This document shows, one piece after another, positions 22,381-36,700 of a stretch of 64,000 nt of DNA (its first letter is position 1; every line of letters begins with the position of its first letter). A program made the position numbers and the translations under genes. The notes below the pieces were generated by a model. That model was not told the origin of the DNA and searched no databases. It saw nothing but the letters and a program-made list of their open reading frames with translations. Source of the stretch: Cinnamomum chago (taxonomy: Eukaryota; Streptophyta; Magnoliopsida; Laurales; Lauraceae); NCBI GenBank assembly GCA_038049695.1, contig CP142457.1, forward strand, positions 20,784,501-20,848,500, in the 5' to 3' direction.

Positions 22381-24708
22381 CACCCAATTGCTTTCTTCAT
22401 CGTAGGTAACTGTACGAACTCCCAAGTGTCATTCTTATGAAGAGATTTCATTTCCTCGTCCATTGCATTCTGCCACTCTACACTTTCTGAATGTCTCTTT
22501 GCTTCTTTGTAGGTAGTAGGAACACATTCTTCAACCATTGGAAGTGCATATGCCACCATGTCAGTGAACCGTTGAAATTTTCGAATATTCCTTTTTGGTT
22601 TACTAGTTGCAATAGAATCTGCTTGCTCTTGTGGAGGCTCTTGGGCTGGAGTCTCCTCCTCATCTGTATCATCATCCTCGGACGTAACTTGGATGACATC
22701 AAACTCCACCTGCTTCGATTTACCATTGGCATTGCTCTCCTCTTGAGAGCCATTTTGCTTGTTCTGTTTACATATAGCAGCTTCATCAAAAGTCACATCC
22801 TTGCTCAGAACAAGTTTCTTTGAATCGGAACACCATAGCCGGTATCCTTTCACACCACTGCTGAAACCCAAGAATATAACTTTCTTGGCCCTTGGATCCA
22901 ACTTACTCTCTATGACATGGTAATAAGCAGGACAACTAAATATATGCAATTTATCATAATCAGTAGCGGGTTTTCCAGACCATACCTCAATGGGTATTTT
23001 TCCATCAATTGCAACAGAATGTAACCTGTTGATGAGATGACATGCATAAGCAACTGCCTCACCCAAAAACGCTTTACCTAATCCGGAATTAGACAACATA
23101 CACCGAACTTTCTCCAATATAGTGTGGTTCATGCGTTCTGCCACCCCATTCTATTGTGGAGTCCCACTAACTGTGAAGTGCCTCACGATCCCCTCATCCT
23201 GACATACTTGCAAGAACGGATCGGACTTGTACTCTCCACCATTATTTGACCCGAGCATTTTGATCTTTCTGTCAGTCTGTGTTTCAATCATTTTCTTCCA
23301 CTTCAATAACACATTCAAAACTTCATCCTTGTGCTTCATGACGTACACCCATACTCTTCTGGAGAAGTCATCAACGAATGTAACAAAGTAGTGCATACCT
23401 CCCAAAGATGCCACCTTGGTAGGACCCCATACATCCGAATAAATATAGTCTAGTGTGCCTTGAGTGCGATGGATCGCGGTACCAAACTTCACTTTTGTTT
23501 GCTTGCCAAAAACACAATGTTCACAAAATCCCAACTTGCAGATCTTTACACCTTGCAACAAGCCTTGCTTAACCAAACTCTGCAATGCTCTCTCCCCAGC
23601 ATGCCCTAGACGCATGTGCCATAATCTGGCAGTGCCTGTAACAGTCTCATTCGAGCTATCAGATACTGTTGTTGCTCCACCTACAACTGTACTCCCTTGT
23701 AAGAAATACAAATTACCTTTTCGGACACCCTTCATTAACACAAGTGCACCATAAACAACTTTTAGAACTCCACCTTCTACGGTAATCTTGAAGTCTTTGG
23801 AGTCTAAAGCACGTAATGAGATGAGATTCTTTTTCAAGTTCGGTACATACCGAACATCTGTCAAAACTCTAACTGCTCCGTCATGCATTTTCAAACGGAT
23901 TTTTTCTATCCCTTTTGTTTTGCAGGCACTATCATTTCCAATCAAAACTGTTCCACCATCCAACTCTTGAAAGCTGAAAAACCATTCCCTGTTAGGACAC
24001 ATATGATAGGTACAATCCGAGTCTAAAATCCACTCGTCAGAATGGCATACCAATGAAGAAACAGTCAAACTAAATTCAGAATCATCATCCCCATTGTGTC
24101 CAATGTTTGAAACAGATTTATCGTTGTCCTTATTTTTCAATTTTGGACAGTCTTTCTTCCAATGCCCTTTTTTGTGACAAAAGGCACATTCATCTTTTGC
24201 AGGTGGTTTTGATTTTCCTCTCGACTTAGAACGAGATTTTCTACCAGATTTCCTATCATCTGATTTGCCTCTTACTATCAATGCATCAGACGATGAATCC
24301 TTGTGGGCCTGTTTGTCATTCTTCCGATATTCATTACTCATCAAAGCAGCAGACACAACATCATATTTAACCTCATTCTTCCCATTGATCAAAGTGTGAG
24401 TAAAATGATCATAACTATCGGGAAGCGAATTCAGAAGAAGTAATGCCTTATCCTCATCATCAATTTTCACATCAATGTTCATTAAATCAACAATAATTTT
24501 ATTAAAATCATCGAGATGTTTGGTCATAGAAATACCTTGGCGATACTCGAAACGGAAAAGTTTCTTCTTCAAATAGATCCGATTCTCCAAGCTCTTGGTC
24601 ATATACTTTTCCTCCAATTTCTGCCACAACTCTTTTGCAGAAGTTTCTCTCATCACTGAGTATTTCTGATCCTTCGCGAGACATAATCTGATGGTGCTGC
24701 ATGCCTGA
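22380..24708 (-). pseudogene. Gag, protease and integrase (copia)
   Basis: The 501-residue piece (24656-23151) holds the Gag end with zinc knuckle CAFCHKKGHWKKDC, the protease WILDSDCTYHM (the usual DSG is DSD), the pre-integrase LWHMRLGHAG and the integrase core with its first Asp in YSDVWGP. The second catalytic Asp is changed to Asn (SNNGGEY). A stop sits inside TPQ-NG just before AERMNHTILEK, where the second piece (23144-22380) begins and runs through the integrase C-terminus to the RT start. The Gag 5' end is missing beyond 24708, where an inverted leader begins. Confidence 0.85.
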
Positions 24709-24797
24709 CTTGAAGAAGAAAGAACCCACTTTGGGTTGTTCTTCAGGCCAGGCCAAGTCTAGGACAGGGTTGACCCGCCTAGCCCAGAAACCTAGCA
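24709..24797 (+). repeat. Inverted leader fragment at the end of the copia insertion
   Basis: The segment AAGAAAGAACCCACTTTGGG through GACCCGCCTAGCCCAG is the reverse complement, with about one change in seven, of the leader at 20050-20125, but it lies head-to-head with gag. Gag therefore joins its own leader in the wrong orientation. Confidence 0.7.
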
Positions 24798-24802
24798 ATA
24801 TT

Positions 24803-27701
24803 GACAGATGAGACGAACATGGCTTGATGGTTCTATACGATGGTACGATGACGATGGGGTGGCTGTGCCCTCCAATTGTTGATATTCATCGACTGTTTGA
24901 TGTATGTTATTGACTCATTTGGATGGGTATGAGACGACATGGTTTTCATGACACTACGAATATCATTGTTATTTACACGTTTGAGTTGTAGCACTTCTAT
25001 CTCACAAATGATGACATTACTATATCGTAATTCATTGGATATGGATGTGGTAGGATACTAGGATGACTCCCTTGATTATCATTGTTTGATGTTATTTATA
25101 TGCTAGATTATGATATCACTGATTTATTGATAGTGATACTCCTAGACTAGTGCATTATAGAACACTGTAATTATAATTATGGAATGGAGTCGATACTGAT
25201 AACTTCCTTTTTGATTTGTACAATAGACTGTATTTATAATTTGTCATATAGTGTTATATCTATCAATTGTATTACCGATTGTTTATTCGTACACTCCACT
25301 CCACATCGTTTTCTGTTACACTCTGATTTTTTATTCTTATTATTGAGGTACTAACCATGCATGTACAGAAGGGATCGGATATGCCTTTATTTATCATTTT
25401 TATATATATTGAAATGTATTGTAATCTAAACATGTCTATTTGCCTGGCTCAGTAAGCTTAACCCACTTCTTGGTGCTTTCAGGTGCCTACGCTCTCTCTT
25501 TGTTTGTTTGTGGGCTTGGCGGCTATCCCGATGCCGTGGGGTTGTGGAGAGATCTACATTTTATACATTGAGAGACCTTCACATTAGAGTTTGATATTTT
25601 CTTCTTTTATCTTTTACTTGGCCATGTTGGGCCTAATCTTGTATTAGTTTAATTGAGAATCCTTTAAAGTGAAACAAACTTGTAGGACATTGCCCTTATT
25701 TCTGCTCATATGAGATTTATATTTGCTCATTTATTGGATTTATGATATTATTTTAGTACTTTTCCACTAACGTCTTGGGATTCGAGGCGCGGCGTTGCAT
25801 TCTATTTATAAGAATGTGGCATGGGTCTAATATTTGAAAATTTTTAATCTGGATCAATGTCCATTTTCTTGCACAGACCTTCTGAAGGCACCAATACCCA
25901 GTACTATCTTTTTTGATTGGCAATATAGGTCAAAGTACCAAATCCACAACTTTAAGGGCCAATTTTGGAATTTACTATTAAAGTAAAAGTAATGTAAACC
26001 CTTCATTTTTTCAAAAAGCGGTCACATCAAAAGTACACGTCTTCGAATTTCTCATTCTTTTTTCAAAAACATGTCAAAAAGCAACATTCTTTCTCCACTA
26101 AATGAGAAAAAACACACTTTTTACCAATAAGTTAAAAAGATTTCCTACCAATCCACTAAAGACAAAATACTATCATAACCCCATTATGTTTTATTCCCTC
26201 TTAATTTGATGATTTACTTTACCTTTATTTTACAAAAAAATTATCAAACGGCAACAACGAGCACTTGCCCCCATGCATACTTTCCTCTCAATGCCCAGTA
26301 CCATAAGTACATTAAATAACGAGGAGAATTTCACTAACTACTAGACTTTATATGCTTGCCTATCAATAAGTGTAGCGTAAGTAGACTAGGTCTCCTTATG
26401 GGTTATTTGCTTGCCTTCCTTTACATGGTGCATATGCGCAATGGTTATGCGTAATCACGTTTACACATGATGGGTGTAAAAATGAGGCTGTTTTCTACCT
26501 TTCCTTTTTGCATGGTTTGAAAACTTTCCGAGCTGACTCTTGACTCTCTTGAGTCATCTCATTTTGACAAAAAGCCGAGTCAGCTACAAGGGAGACTCGG
26601 CATAGTCATTTTATCGTGATAGGTTGTTTATATTTTGAACCATTTGATGGGCAAATCTAATATTAAACATATAATATTTATTTTTAAGTAATTACCCACA
26701 AGGTTTGAGTAAGCAATTTAAAAATGATGTTTGGAATGTAATTTGAAACTTATATTTAATCCTTTACACTTGATATTTGGATTAACAAATTATGTAATAT
26801 AAAATATTTTTTCTTTTAATTTTCTTATTGTAGTATTTTTCTTGCATATATAAATTTATTAATTTAAATTGATCATCATGAATGTATGTAAATAAACATA
26901 TATTTTTATTTTATAACTAATATATTTATTTTTAAAATTATAATAAAAAAATATGACTCATTGACTCTATTCGGGCTATTGCTCTTCCATTGGACAAGTC
27001 GAGCCCGAGTCGCAAGTATTCCAACCTCGCATTTTAGGGCCTGTTTGGGGGCTTTACTTGTAGAGTTGAGTGGAGTAAAGGTTATTTTGAAGAAATAATA
27101 AAATATAAGTGAGTTACGATGATATCTTGTTTTTAGTTGTTTGTGATGAAATTTTTTTTACTTTCTTTTATTGAAAAGTGGAGGTTTTTTTTTTTTTTTT
27201 TAATTTTTTAGTGGAGAAATGATGTTACTTTTTTACTTTTTTGAAAAAAATATGGTGAGAAATTTGAACTAAAGTGCTTTTGGTGGGAATTTTTTTTGAG
27301 AAATGGGGCTTTACCTTACTTGATTCTATTAGTAGAAATGCAAAACAAACCCGGTTCAGCTTATGTCACTTGGTAAGGTATCAGTCTTGTACCCATTGCG
27401 CATGGGTTGGCCCAGGACCCGATCCAACCCGTCCCAACTTCCTTGCCATTCAAAGGCGGAGGACCCAAAACAAGAATAATGCTCCTCTCTAGGTTTAGCC
27501 TTACCAGAACCTTAAGTCCTGCTACTACTCAACTCACAAACCCCTATTCCAAAGAGTCCAAAACCTCCACCTCCTTTTTCTCCTCCTCTCAATCTCACGA
27601 CTCCACTCCTACTACTATAAGCATAAACACATCTCTCTCACTCTCTCTCTCTCGTTGTTGTTGTTGTTCTTCTGTTCTTGCTTTGCAATAGCCAAAATCC
27701 A
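24803..27701. other. Intergenic stretch upstream of the Era-like GTPase gene
   Basis: 24803-25830 looks like the remaining half of the gypsy LTR seen at 17442-18828 (AGGTACTAACCATGCATG, AGGTGCCTACGC, GTGGGCTTGGCGGCTATCCC). 25900-27030 is very AT-rich with no frame. A MITE-like stretch may lie at 27037-27352. The last 70 bases before the start codon are rich in CT (27631-27653) and GTT, as in plant 5' leaders; no TATA box could be chosen with confidence. Confidence 0.4.
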
Positions 27702-30700
27702 ATGAAAGCTTGGAAAGCTCTAAGACTCCTTCCCTCTTCTTCTCTCCTCACCCCAATCACACAAACAACAACAACAACAACAACACAGAAATGTCATCTC
27801 CTTCCCACTCTCTCTCTTCTTCACTTCTTCTCAGCTCAACCACAACCCCACCAAGACAACTTCAGCAATTCCACCTCCCCCAATGAAGAAGGAGAAGATT
27901 CTGATCCTACTTCCATTTTTGATAGCAGCCATTTTGTACTCCCCACAACCCCTGACTCTGGGTCGAATCCCCGCCCAGAACCCACATGGAATGATGCTTA
28001 CAGGGCGAAAGTCGATCGGACCCTTTTCGGTGTAGACCCCCAAAAGCAGCAGCAGCAGCAGCAGCAGAAGGAGCAGAAGCCGAAGAAGAAGAAGAAGAAG
28101 GGAAAATCCCTTCAGACTTTGGAAGAAGATGATGAAGATAAGGTGAGGGCAGCGAGGCTGGCAAAGGCACTTCTACAAGCAGCATTGGAGAAGCCAGATG
28201 ACTTTGAGGAAGGCGAGGAGGGGACGATGTTTGTGAAAGAAGAGGATCAGAGGTCGCTGTCTGTGGGAATTGTCGGCGCCCCAAATGCTGGAAAGTCCTC
28301 ATTGACGAATTATATGGTTAGTTCTTTGTGTTGTACTTTGTTTCTCTTGAGTTTGATGAAGTGGGTTTTTTGTATTTCTTGATTTTACTGTTTTCCGGTA
28401 GAACTTAATGTGAAGCTTGTGTTTCAGGTAGGTTGTCTCACAGGTTGTGTACCACTTACCCATCTAGGAGGGAAAAAAACATTTTTGCTGTGGAATTAAG
28501 GAATTGGGTTCTTTGCATTTCTAGTTATTGCTCTTTCTGGATTGATTTACTTATTGTTTCAGGTAGGTTGTCTCACAGGTTGTGTACCACTTACCCATCT
28601 AGGAGGGAAAAAAACATTTTTGCTGTGGAATTAAGGAATTGGGTTCTTTGCATTTCTAGTTATTGCTCTTTCTCGATTGATTTACTTATTGCAATTGTGG
28701 TTTTTGTTTTTGTTTATATCTTTTTGTTGAATTTGGTAGTGGAGTTCTTGCATTCTTCTGGCTGTTTCTGGGTGACTTTTGATTTTGCTTGGGTAAATGG
28801 AGTTGTTCATTTTGCTTTGGATTTGGATTCTTTGTACTTCTTGTTTGGTTGTTTTGGTTATGATTGGATTTGTTTTGATTTGAATTGCAGAAGATTGATG
28901 GCGAATCTTTCTTTCTTTGTCATTAATTGTTTTCAGAATCAAGGCATTTTTGCTTTTTCAATGGTTGTTGCTGTAGTTTGTTTTTGGTTCCACGAGCGGC
29001 CTCAAGAAGCATTTTGGTGGACCTGAAAGAGCCCATTGCATTTTTGTTGTGGCTAAGTTTTCTTTTAATACTCAGATTGTTAGTTAAAATGTTGTACCCA
29101 TCTGATTCTTAGGGGAGGATAAAGTTAAAGAGGAGTGGGCTGAAATAAATTAGTAGATGAATTTTTTTTTTTAATGTGTTTGGATGGTTGGTGTAAAGTA
29201 AAGGATTTAAATTTGTATTTGGTTGGATAAAGAGAACGGGGAATGAGTTACTCTGCCCCACTTTATTATGGTATCTCCGAGTAACTGTGGGAGAGAAAAA
29301 GTAGAGTTGGAGTAACTGCCAGCTAGGCAGACCTATTTACTTTACTTTCTGGGCTAATGCAAACAAACACCTCATGGATTAAAGAATCCAACTGTTTGAA
29401 TTTATTTCAACCCTCCTTTACTATACTCTTTTGCAAACAAACATGCATGCGAAGAATAAACCAAAACTCAAACCATCTAGATGATGGAGGAACCACAAAT
29501 AACTGTCATTAAAACTGAATAACTAGTAGCTACTTCTGCACATCCATCTTTATGGGTGAATACACCTCTGAATCAGGGTCTGGGCTGACATGATTAAAAG
29601 TGACTGCTTTTGAGTGAGAAAGCATTTTGATTTCATAAAAAAATCTCTACCTCAGCCAATGCTAGTGCATTGGGTGACTCTTCTTCTAAGATGACTGGTC
29701 CAAAGAATCTCTCATGAATATTTTCACTCTTCAGCCCCCAGTCATAAGAAATTTGAATCACCAACCCCAACTAACAGAAATCTTGTATGTTTCTTGCTAG
29801 CTTCCACCAAGGATCAAAATAGCGGTCGTAGAAGTTAGTGGCCAAAACACTATGTAGCGGGCGATACATAGCGGTTACGGCGAAATGTAGTGGTGTAAGG
29901 GTGTGAATTTTTTAAGTGCTAAAAAAATTTGAGTCTTATAATTTATATAACAACCATTATTGTGTTTTTTAAGTGATTTGAAACCATATAAGCGTAGAGA
30001 AAACTTTAGGAAAGGCTATTGAGGAGGAAAAAAAGGAAAAACAATGTTTAAAATTAAAACTGATTGGCTCTGTTAGGTTTTAAACTGTAGTGCTGGTATT
30101 TTCAAAATAGTGTAGCAGCCTCGACCGCTATGGCCGATAATGCGGCTGCTACGTGCTACTTTGAACCATGGCTTTCACTATCATCTTTGCTCACTTTCCC
30201 ACTTCTAGAAGGATCTGGATTCCCTATTGAGTCCACCACCACCTTAAATATGGAATGGTGGTGGGTCATCTCATTGCAAACCTCTTGAGCTGTAATAAAC
30301 TTTTTCAATCCACTTGTTAGTTTTAAGATTTCTTATTTTATATTTTTTTTTGGATGAGTGACGGCAGAGCATTTCATTAAAATGAGAGCAGATATAAAGA
30401 GGAGGAGAGCCTCAGTATAAAAGAGTTGAATATTAGGCCTCTTGAAAACAGCATGCCGCATGCATGAAAGAAGAGAAAACTACATAGAAGCAAAGAAAGC
30501 AAACCACACCCCCACCCCCACCCAAAAAAAAAAAAAAAAAAAAAGCGCTAGTACAAAGGGATACCCCTGCTTTGTGAATGAATATACCACCTAGTTAGCG
30601 TCACTCAAAATATGAGGGAACTCCACATGGATAGAAGACGAAACATGAAAATCTCTACCATGATGAAGTGCAGCTTCCAAGGGTGCCCACATCTATTTGA

Positions 30701-33700
30701 AACCGACCCAACTGGGTTAAAGGATTTTCTGTGAACAATAGGGTTCCCATTGACGGATTGTGAAAAGATTCTTGAATATTCTCTAACGGCCTACATGTTG
30801 GCTTCCTTAGAATCTTTAACTTTTAGGAAATGGTGTCAAAATGGCATCTGTATGATTGTGCAAAACTGTTCCAATGCCCAGCCGCAGCCGGTTTACCTTC
30901 GGCCTCCCTGTCCACATCGAAGAGCACCATCCTGGATGGTGGAGGATTTCATGTTTTTCTTATCCCCTCACAACTTCTCTTGCAACATGACTGCCTCCTG
31001 ATTAAGATGTCATTTAGGACATGCTCTTGAACTCTCTTGATTAGTCAAACCCACTTGCCCGATCTCATTTTCTTCAAGTCTTCTAAAGTTGCTTACAGTT
31101 GAAGATTCTTTTGCTTCTATTTTCGGGTCTTTTAAAGTTTTAAGAATTTCTGATGTGATAAGTTCAAAAACCTGGGCTCTCAACATGATACCGAAGTCAT
31201 TGAACCCTTTCTTTTGAGAATGTTCATCAAGGATTGCTTAATCATGTGGTTTATGTCTTTTCCATACCCACATTCCACACTGTCCATCAGTTCCCATCTT
31301 GTTTATCTTGAGTTGATGCACTAATTTCCCACCATGATTCCATCCATAATTTGCCTTATATGGTTGAAGTGTGATAAGGTGATATACATATGTAACGTCT
31401 CATATTTCCTCGATTAGCCTATTGTTATTCTCACATGCCTTAAAAAACAAAGGTTGCTGTTGGATGTATGACAAAATGAAAGAAGAATAGTTTATATTTT
31501 TTATTTTTTTCCTCTTTTGGGTTGCATATACTTGCATTTTATAAAACTTTCCCTAAGATCCCACAGAAAGGTACATACATGTGCTACTTTGGCATATAAT
31601 CTTGCTGTGATATGCTTCAGTTTTATTATGAACTAATCCTCTGTTTTGTTTGTAATTTTTCCAATCTAAAATGCTGCTGATCTTGTGCCCGTGTCATTGT
31701 CTTTGGTATGTTCTTTCTTGTAGGTTGGAACCAAAGTTGCTGCTGTTTCACGGAAGACAAATACGACCTTACATGAAGTCCTGGGAGTAATGACGAAAGG
31801 AAATACTCAAATTGTATGCATTTTTCGATTATCACTTGCTTTGCCTTTCATATTGAGACAAAATTGTGCGTGTTACTTGACATTATTGGAATGAACTATA
31901 GCAAACATCCTGTTTCATGGTTTTGCGTATATCATACAAGTGTTTAGGCTGACAAGAGCCTGTAGCACATTAGTGGGTGTTCATTGCCTCAATTATGAGA
32001 TTGTGGGTCAAGTCATGCTCCTATGCGAGGGGGAAAAATACATATGCTTATATCTTTGATTGCATGTGTTCTTACACCTATTCCAAAAAAAAGAAAAAAA
32101 AAAAAAAAACTCACAACTAGCATGTGAACCAGGAGCTCCAGACCATAGTTGCTGCCCGAGTTAAGTCGAGCAAAGTATGGTTTTATCCGTATCATCTGCC
32201 ATATTATTGCCTAGTTTGAGATCACATGATATGATAAAGTTTAAACACTGCTTGTGGGTCATGATTTATGAAATGAAGGATCATAATATAAGAAACCACA
32301 ACCCCACCCACCCCCCCTCTCACAAAGGATTCCAAAAACTCTGAAAAATAGAGAATTTGTAAAGCTTCATTTAATTTATGGAGATGATTTTAAAGTATAA
32401 AGTTACTTCTATGATACATTCCAAAAATTTGAATCAGACAGCTTCATTAAAGGGCTTTACTCATTTCTTAGGTGTTAAAATACTGTACTTTTTGTAGGAG
32501 TGTTATTAGATTCTCTACCTTACATCAAATATCACTGATTACTTGCACAGTGTTTCTTTGACACCCCAGGACTCTCGTTGAAACATAGATGGTTCCCCTC
32601 CAAAGATATTGAAGCTCGAGTTGAGAGTGGTTGGAGCTCAATGGATCTTTATGATGTGCTTATAGTTATTTTTGATGTTCATAGGCATCTTACGGTGTAA
32701 GTGATCACATTACATTTTTATTTTTACATTAAATCTTTGTTTGTTCTCTTTCATATTGTGCACCTTGTGTATGTTAAAAAAAAACCTTACCCAAGATTTC
32801 GTATGGTTCTGTTCATTGCATGCTTTTTTTTTTTTTTTTTGAATGGCCTGTTCATTGCATTCTTTCTTTTTGGAATCCAGCAGGATATGGTTTCTAGTTC
32901 ATAGCTTATCTTCTTGCTGATGGCTGTAACATGACTTGTCAATTGGAAATAGAACCTGTCAGATATGAAAAGATTATTTGTGAAAAGACATGACTTCCTG
33001 GATATTAGTCTGTTTCTTATTTGGATTTTGCTTGAGATTAGTCTGTTTCTGTTGCATAAAAACATTTCTTGGTGTTTTAAGGAATTCAGATGTTCCTGTG
33101 GAATTGTACTCCTTTATATGGGGGTAGCTTCTATTCTACAAGCTTGTAGGTGTATTTTGCCACATTTTTTTGTGACTGGTTCATGGGCCAACTACTTGGC
33201 AAGGCTGCTTTCAAAAAGGCCGGCCGTGTTGCCATTATGTTGGGGTTTGAATGAACCTGATATGTTCTTAGGCTTTGTATGATTAGCTGCAGACGCAGTC
33301 AGGCAGTTGCACTCAGCCAGTGCACCTATCACTGACAGTCTGATTCCGAATGAAAGTGGATAGGCTAGCCTGGGTTTTCTCCAGTTTTGAACTGACTCTG
33401 CTATGTGTCCATGAGAAGGATTCTATAACCTCTGTAGATGGTAAATTTGATATTGGAGTTCATGGATTTCCATTCTCTTGATTGGGATGGTTTATAATAT
33501 TGGTGTTTGAGCACGTGCCAGGTGGCTCCAAAACCAACATGGGTTAGAGGCAGAGAATATTTTTTCTGTCAGCTGTATCACCATTATTTGTTATGTCTTT
33601 TTCGCCAATGCATCCAGACGGAAGTTCCAAAATTAAACAGGAAGAAACAATGGCATAATGAGTAGCAAGTTTTTCTTTTATTTTTATTTTTTTTAACATG

Positions 33701-36700
33701 CCTAAGAAGACATGCCTAAGTGCTTCTTTTTATTCTTTCCCCTCCCTCTATTCAACATTTTCTCACTCCTGTTTAGTAGTAATTTTTTACATGTCACTTG
33801 GAATTTGACGTGCGAAATGCTTTGCTCTTTAGTTTACTAATTCATTTGTTCTTCAGCTAGCATACTGGATTAAATTGTTGATGGTGGAAAATCCAAGGCT
33901 GATTTGGATGAGGAAAACTTTTAAGTGGAAAATCCCCATTAGGTGGAGAAAAAGGAGAATAACTAGGGGTGGATAGTTCCCTTCTGGAGAATCACCGCTT
34001 ATTATGTCTTGTAGTGATTCTCCACTATGTTTAGATGTGAATGAAGAAAACTATGTAGGAGAAAAACATTCTAAGAACTTTCTATAATTGAATAATTGAT
34101 CATTAAAGGGTCAAATGCCAATTTTTATAAATAAAAAAAAAATTCTCTAGAGGAAAGGGTGCTTCTCTACCTTCTCGAGGAGGAAATCTTCTCCTATTAT
34201 TTGCAAAAGATAAGAGGAGAAATCATTCTCTTCGTAAATGTGGATCCAAACAGGTGAGCTTATATTTAACTAGAGAAAAGTTTTTCTTGTAAGAATCCAT
34301 ATACCAACCCAAAAGCTTAAGCTGATAGGTGGAAGGCCCATACAGGTATATTAAGACATGTCAAACCTATTACTTAGGCGATGTGGGAGGTGAGACTTCC
34401 CAACACTCCCCCTCATGTGCAGGCCCAATGGATTTCATGGATGGGCTTGTCACGTGGGCTACACAAGAACAACGGGATCGGAACCCGCTTTGATACCATG
34501 TAAATGTGATCAGAGGAAGGAGAGATAGATCATATGAAAGGAGAGAATTCTCCACTTGTTGTTCTATCTTATTGAGAAAGACAACTACTATATGTATGCA
34601 CTTACTTGCCATATGAATGGCTACAGTCAGGGCCTAATTGAGGCCATTACAGATCTAATGAAATCATCTAGCTAAAAAAGAAGAATACAATCTAGCCAAG
34701 AAAGGAAGAAAATAATATACAATGTTGACCCAATCTACCTAGATCCCACGTGGGATATTTATGTTCACGGGCCAAGTTTGGGTCGGGCCTGGGCCTGCTT
34801 CTGATGGATCTTATTGGATTGGTCCTTCTCCATTCTACATTTCTCCTCCCTATTTCTTTCTTCATCCAAATGAGGCTTTAAAAATTGGCTCAAGAATTAT
34901 ATGCTTAGTTGCTCACCAGTTCCAGCATTCTTCTCACCAATTCCAGCGTGCTTTATAAAGACGGGGTAGAAACAGTGGCCACCTTTTCATTCATTGCCAT
35001 TATTGTAGAAGGCTAGCTTAGCTGCAAGCCCAATTGAAGTGCACAGTCTGCTGTGATTTTGATAAGGAAGCTTCTCTCTGGTCCAGGTCGGCTTTCCTCC
35101 TGAAAAACTCAAACAGGATCCAATAGTGATTTGTTTCATGTTTGCCTGGTCTAGTGATGCAGGGCCCTAGGATTAGGGCTTGCATGGAAGTGCCAAAGCA
35201 CAATATACGCCGAAGCGCATGTCCGAAGACACTTCAAAAGTCTCCGCAGAGGCGATAAACGAGGATGCACCTCAATTTGAAAACCCAACTTTAATTAATC
35301 AACTCTGTAAGAAATTCTTCTCTATAATGCCCATATAAATAGGAAAACATAACTTAAGCCCTAAAAAACCTAATTAAACTAGGAAAAAATTATATTGGAA
35401 ACGTAATCCTAATTACAATAAAATTAGAAACTAATATGACATATAATTAAAATTCCTAAATCTACTTGGGCCTACACATGTGGCCTGAGGTCCATTTGCA
35501 TCATTCTCCCCGGCTTGGAAAGAACTCAACCTCAAGTTCGGTAAATGTCCACTTGGATTGAAGATCAATATGACGAACTTCCGATTTGTTGGTTGATTTA
35601 TAGCTTCCGTGTGCAGCGCCATGGATAATTGCTTTTGATGCCCGAAATTTATGTTGATGTGCAATCGGTCCGTTGGATACTTTGCTTGTAGAACCTGCAC
35701 TATCAAATCACAATCTCTTGCTGGCCATCATTGTTCATCTCCAAATTTCCATGGTTGATCCCCGAAGACAAAAACAATGTTAGAATTAATGTGGGAGATT
35801 GCAAGAACTTGTTCGTCTTTCCTTGCTGCTTGCACCTGTTGATCTTACACACATCCGACTTCTTGAAGTGCATTGTAGAACTTACTGATATGGAATTTTA
35901 TTATGGACTGACCTGATGTGTAGATCTGCTCTTTACGAAAAGGATGGTTAAAACGGATCTGAAATCTGACGGTGGATGACTCTGATATTGCAAAAAGAAG
36001 ATTCAACCGTTGATCTTGGTCAAATCTGGGCCTTTAAATTCTCTGCTGATATTAGAAGTAGTGCTGGCTAGGTTGAAACTATAAGTGGGTCGGAACTAAC
36101 CTAACCCGAACTTGACTTGCTTTAACCTGGGCTATAACCCAAAACTAGGGGTGTTCCTGGGCCTGGCTGGTCCGGGCTAAGGCAAATCCAGGCCTGGCCC
36201 GACTTTAGAATCACTGGCTTAGGCCCTGCCCAAGCCCGATACGGGCCATAAAAGTTAGGCCCGAGCCTGCCCATTTAATCAGTCGGGCCGGGCCGAACCG
36301 GGCTTTTCATCATTTTTGAGGGAATTGGAGCACTAATTAAATTAAATTAAATTACATGCATTTCTTACACAAGCTGGGCCAGTTCGGGCTATGGGCTTTC
36401 TATCACTTAATCCAAGCCCGACCCAATTATTGATCAGGCCCTCATTACATATCCAAGCCCGTCCTAGTCCATGAGCCTCCCTACCAAAAACCTGGATACG
36501 TGATACCCAAGATGGCACGTGTGAGTGTCTTTGCCCTGCCTCGATTCCAACGCAAGAAAAGAAGAGAACGGGTTGAGTCTCTTTCTGCTTTATTGTCGAT
36601 GGAAGAAAGGGAAAAGAGCTCCTGTTATGTTTTGCTTTGTCCAAACAGGGAGAGATCCTTCGTCTTCGTCTGTGCTTCAACGAAGGGAGAAGGATGATGG

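Larger units (their letters stand above)
18829..24797 (-). mobile_element. Rearranged Ty1/copia element with two LTRs in tandem
   Basis: Read on the minus strand: an inverted leader piece (24797-24709), gag-pol (24708-20950), an LTR (about 20846-20576), a primer site (20574-20562), a leader, a second gag cut short (19843-19104), and a final LTR (to 18829). The two LTRs differ at about 15 of 265 positions. The whole unit starts with TG and ends with CA and is flanked by ATATT on both sides (18824-18828, 24798-24802). It appears to be one insertion of a rearranged cDNA, or an LTR-LTR recombinant that was later altered. Confidence 0.65.

Noticed and set aside
27037-27352. MITE with GGGCCTGTTTG ends upstream of the GTPase gene
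   Set aside because: The ends match only partly (GGGCCTGTTTG against GGGTTTGTTTT) and the flanks show no target copy (TTA against GGT). Kept only as a mention.
27678-27701. Upstream extension of the GTPase by 8 codons from a TTG
   Set aside because: TTG starts are not expected in plant nuclear genes, and the ATG at 27702 begins a good presequence.
28433-29026. A 197-codon plus-strand frame in intron 1
   Set aside because: It is T-rich, runs through both copies of the 135-bp duplication and has no motif. It is intronic sequence.
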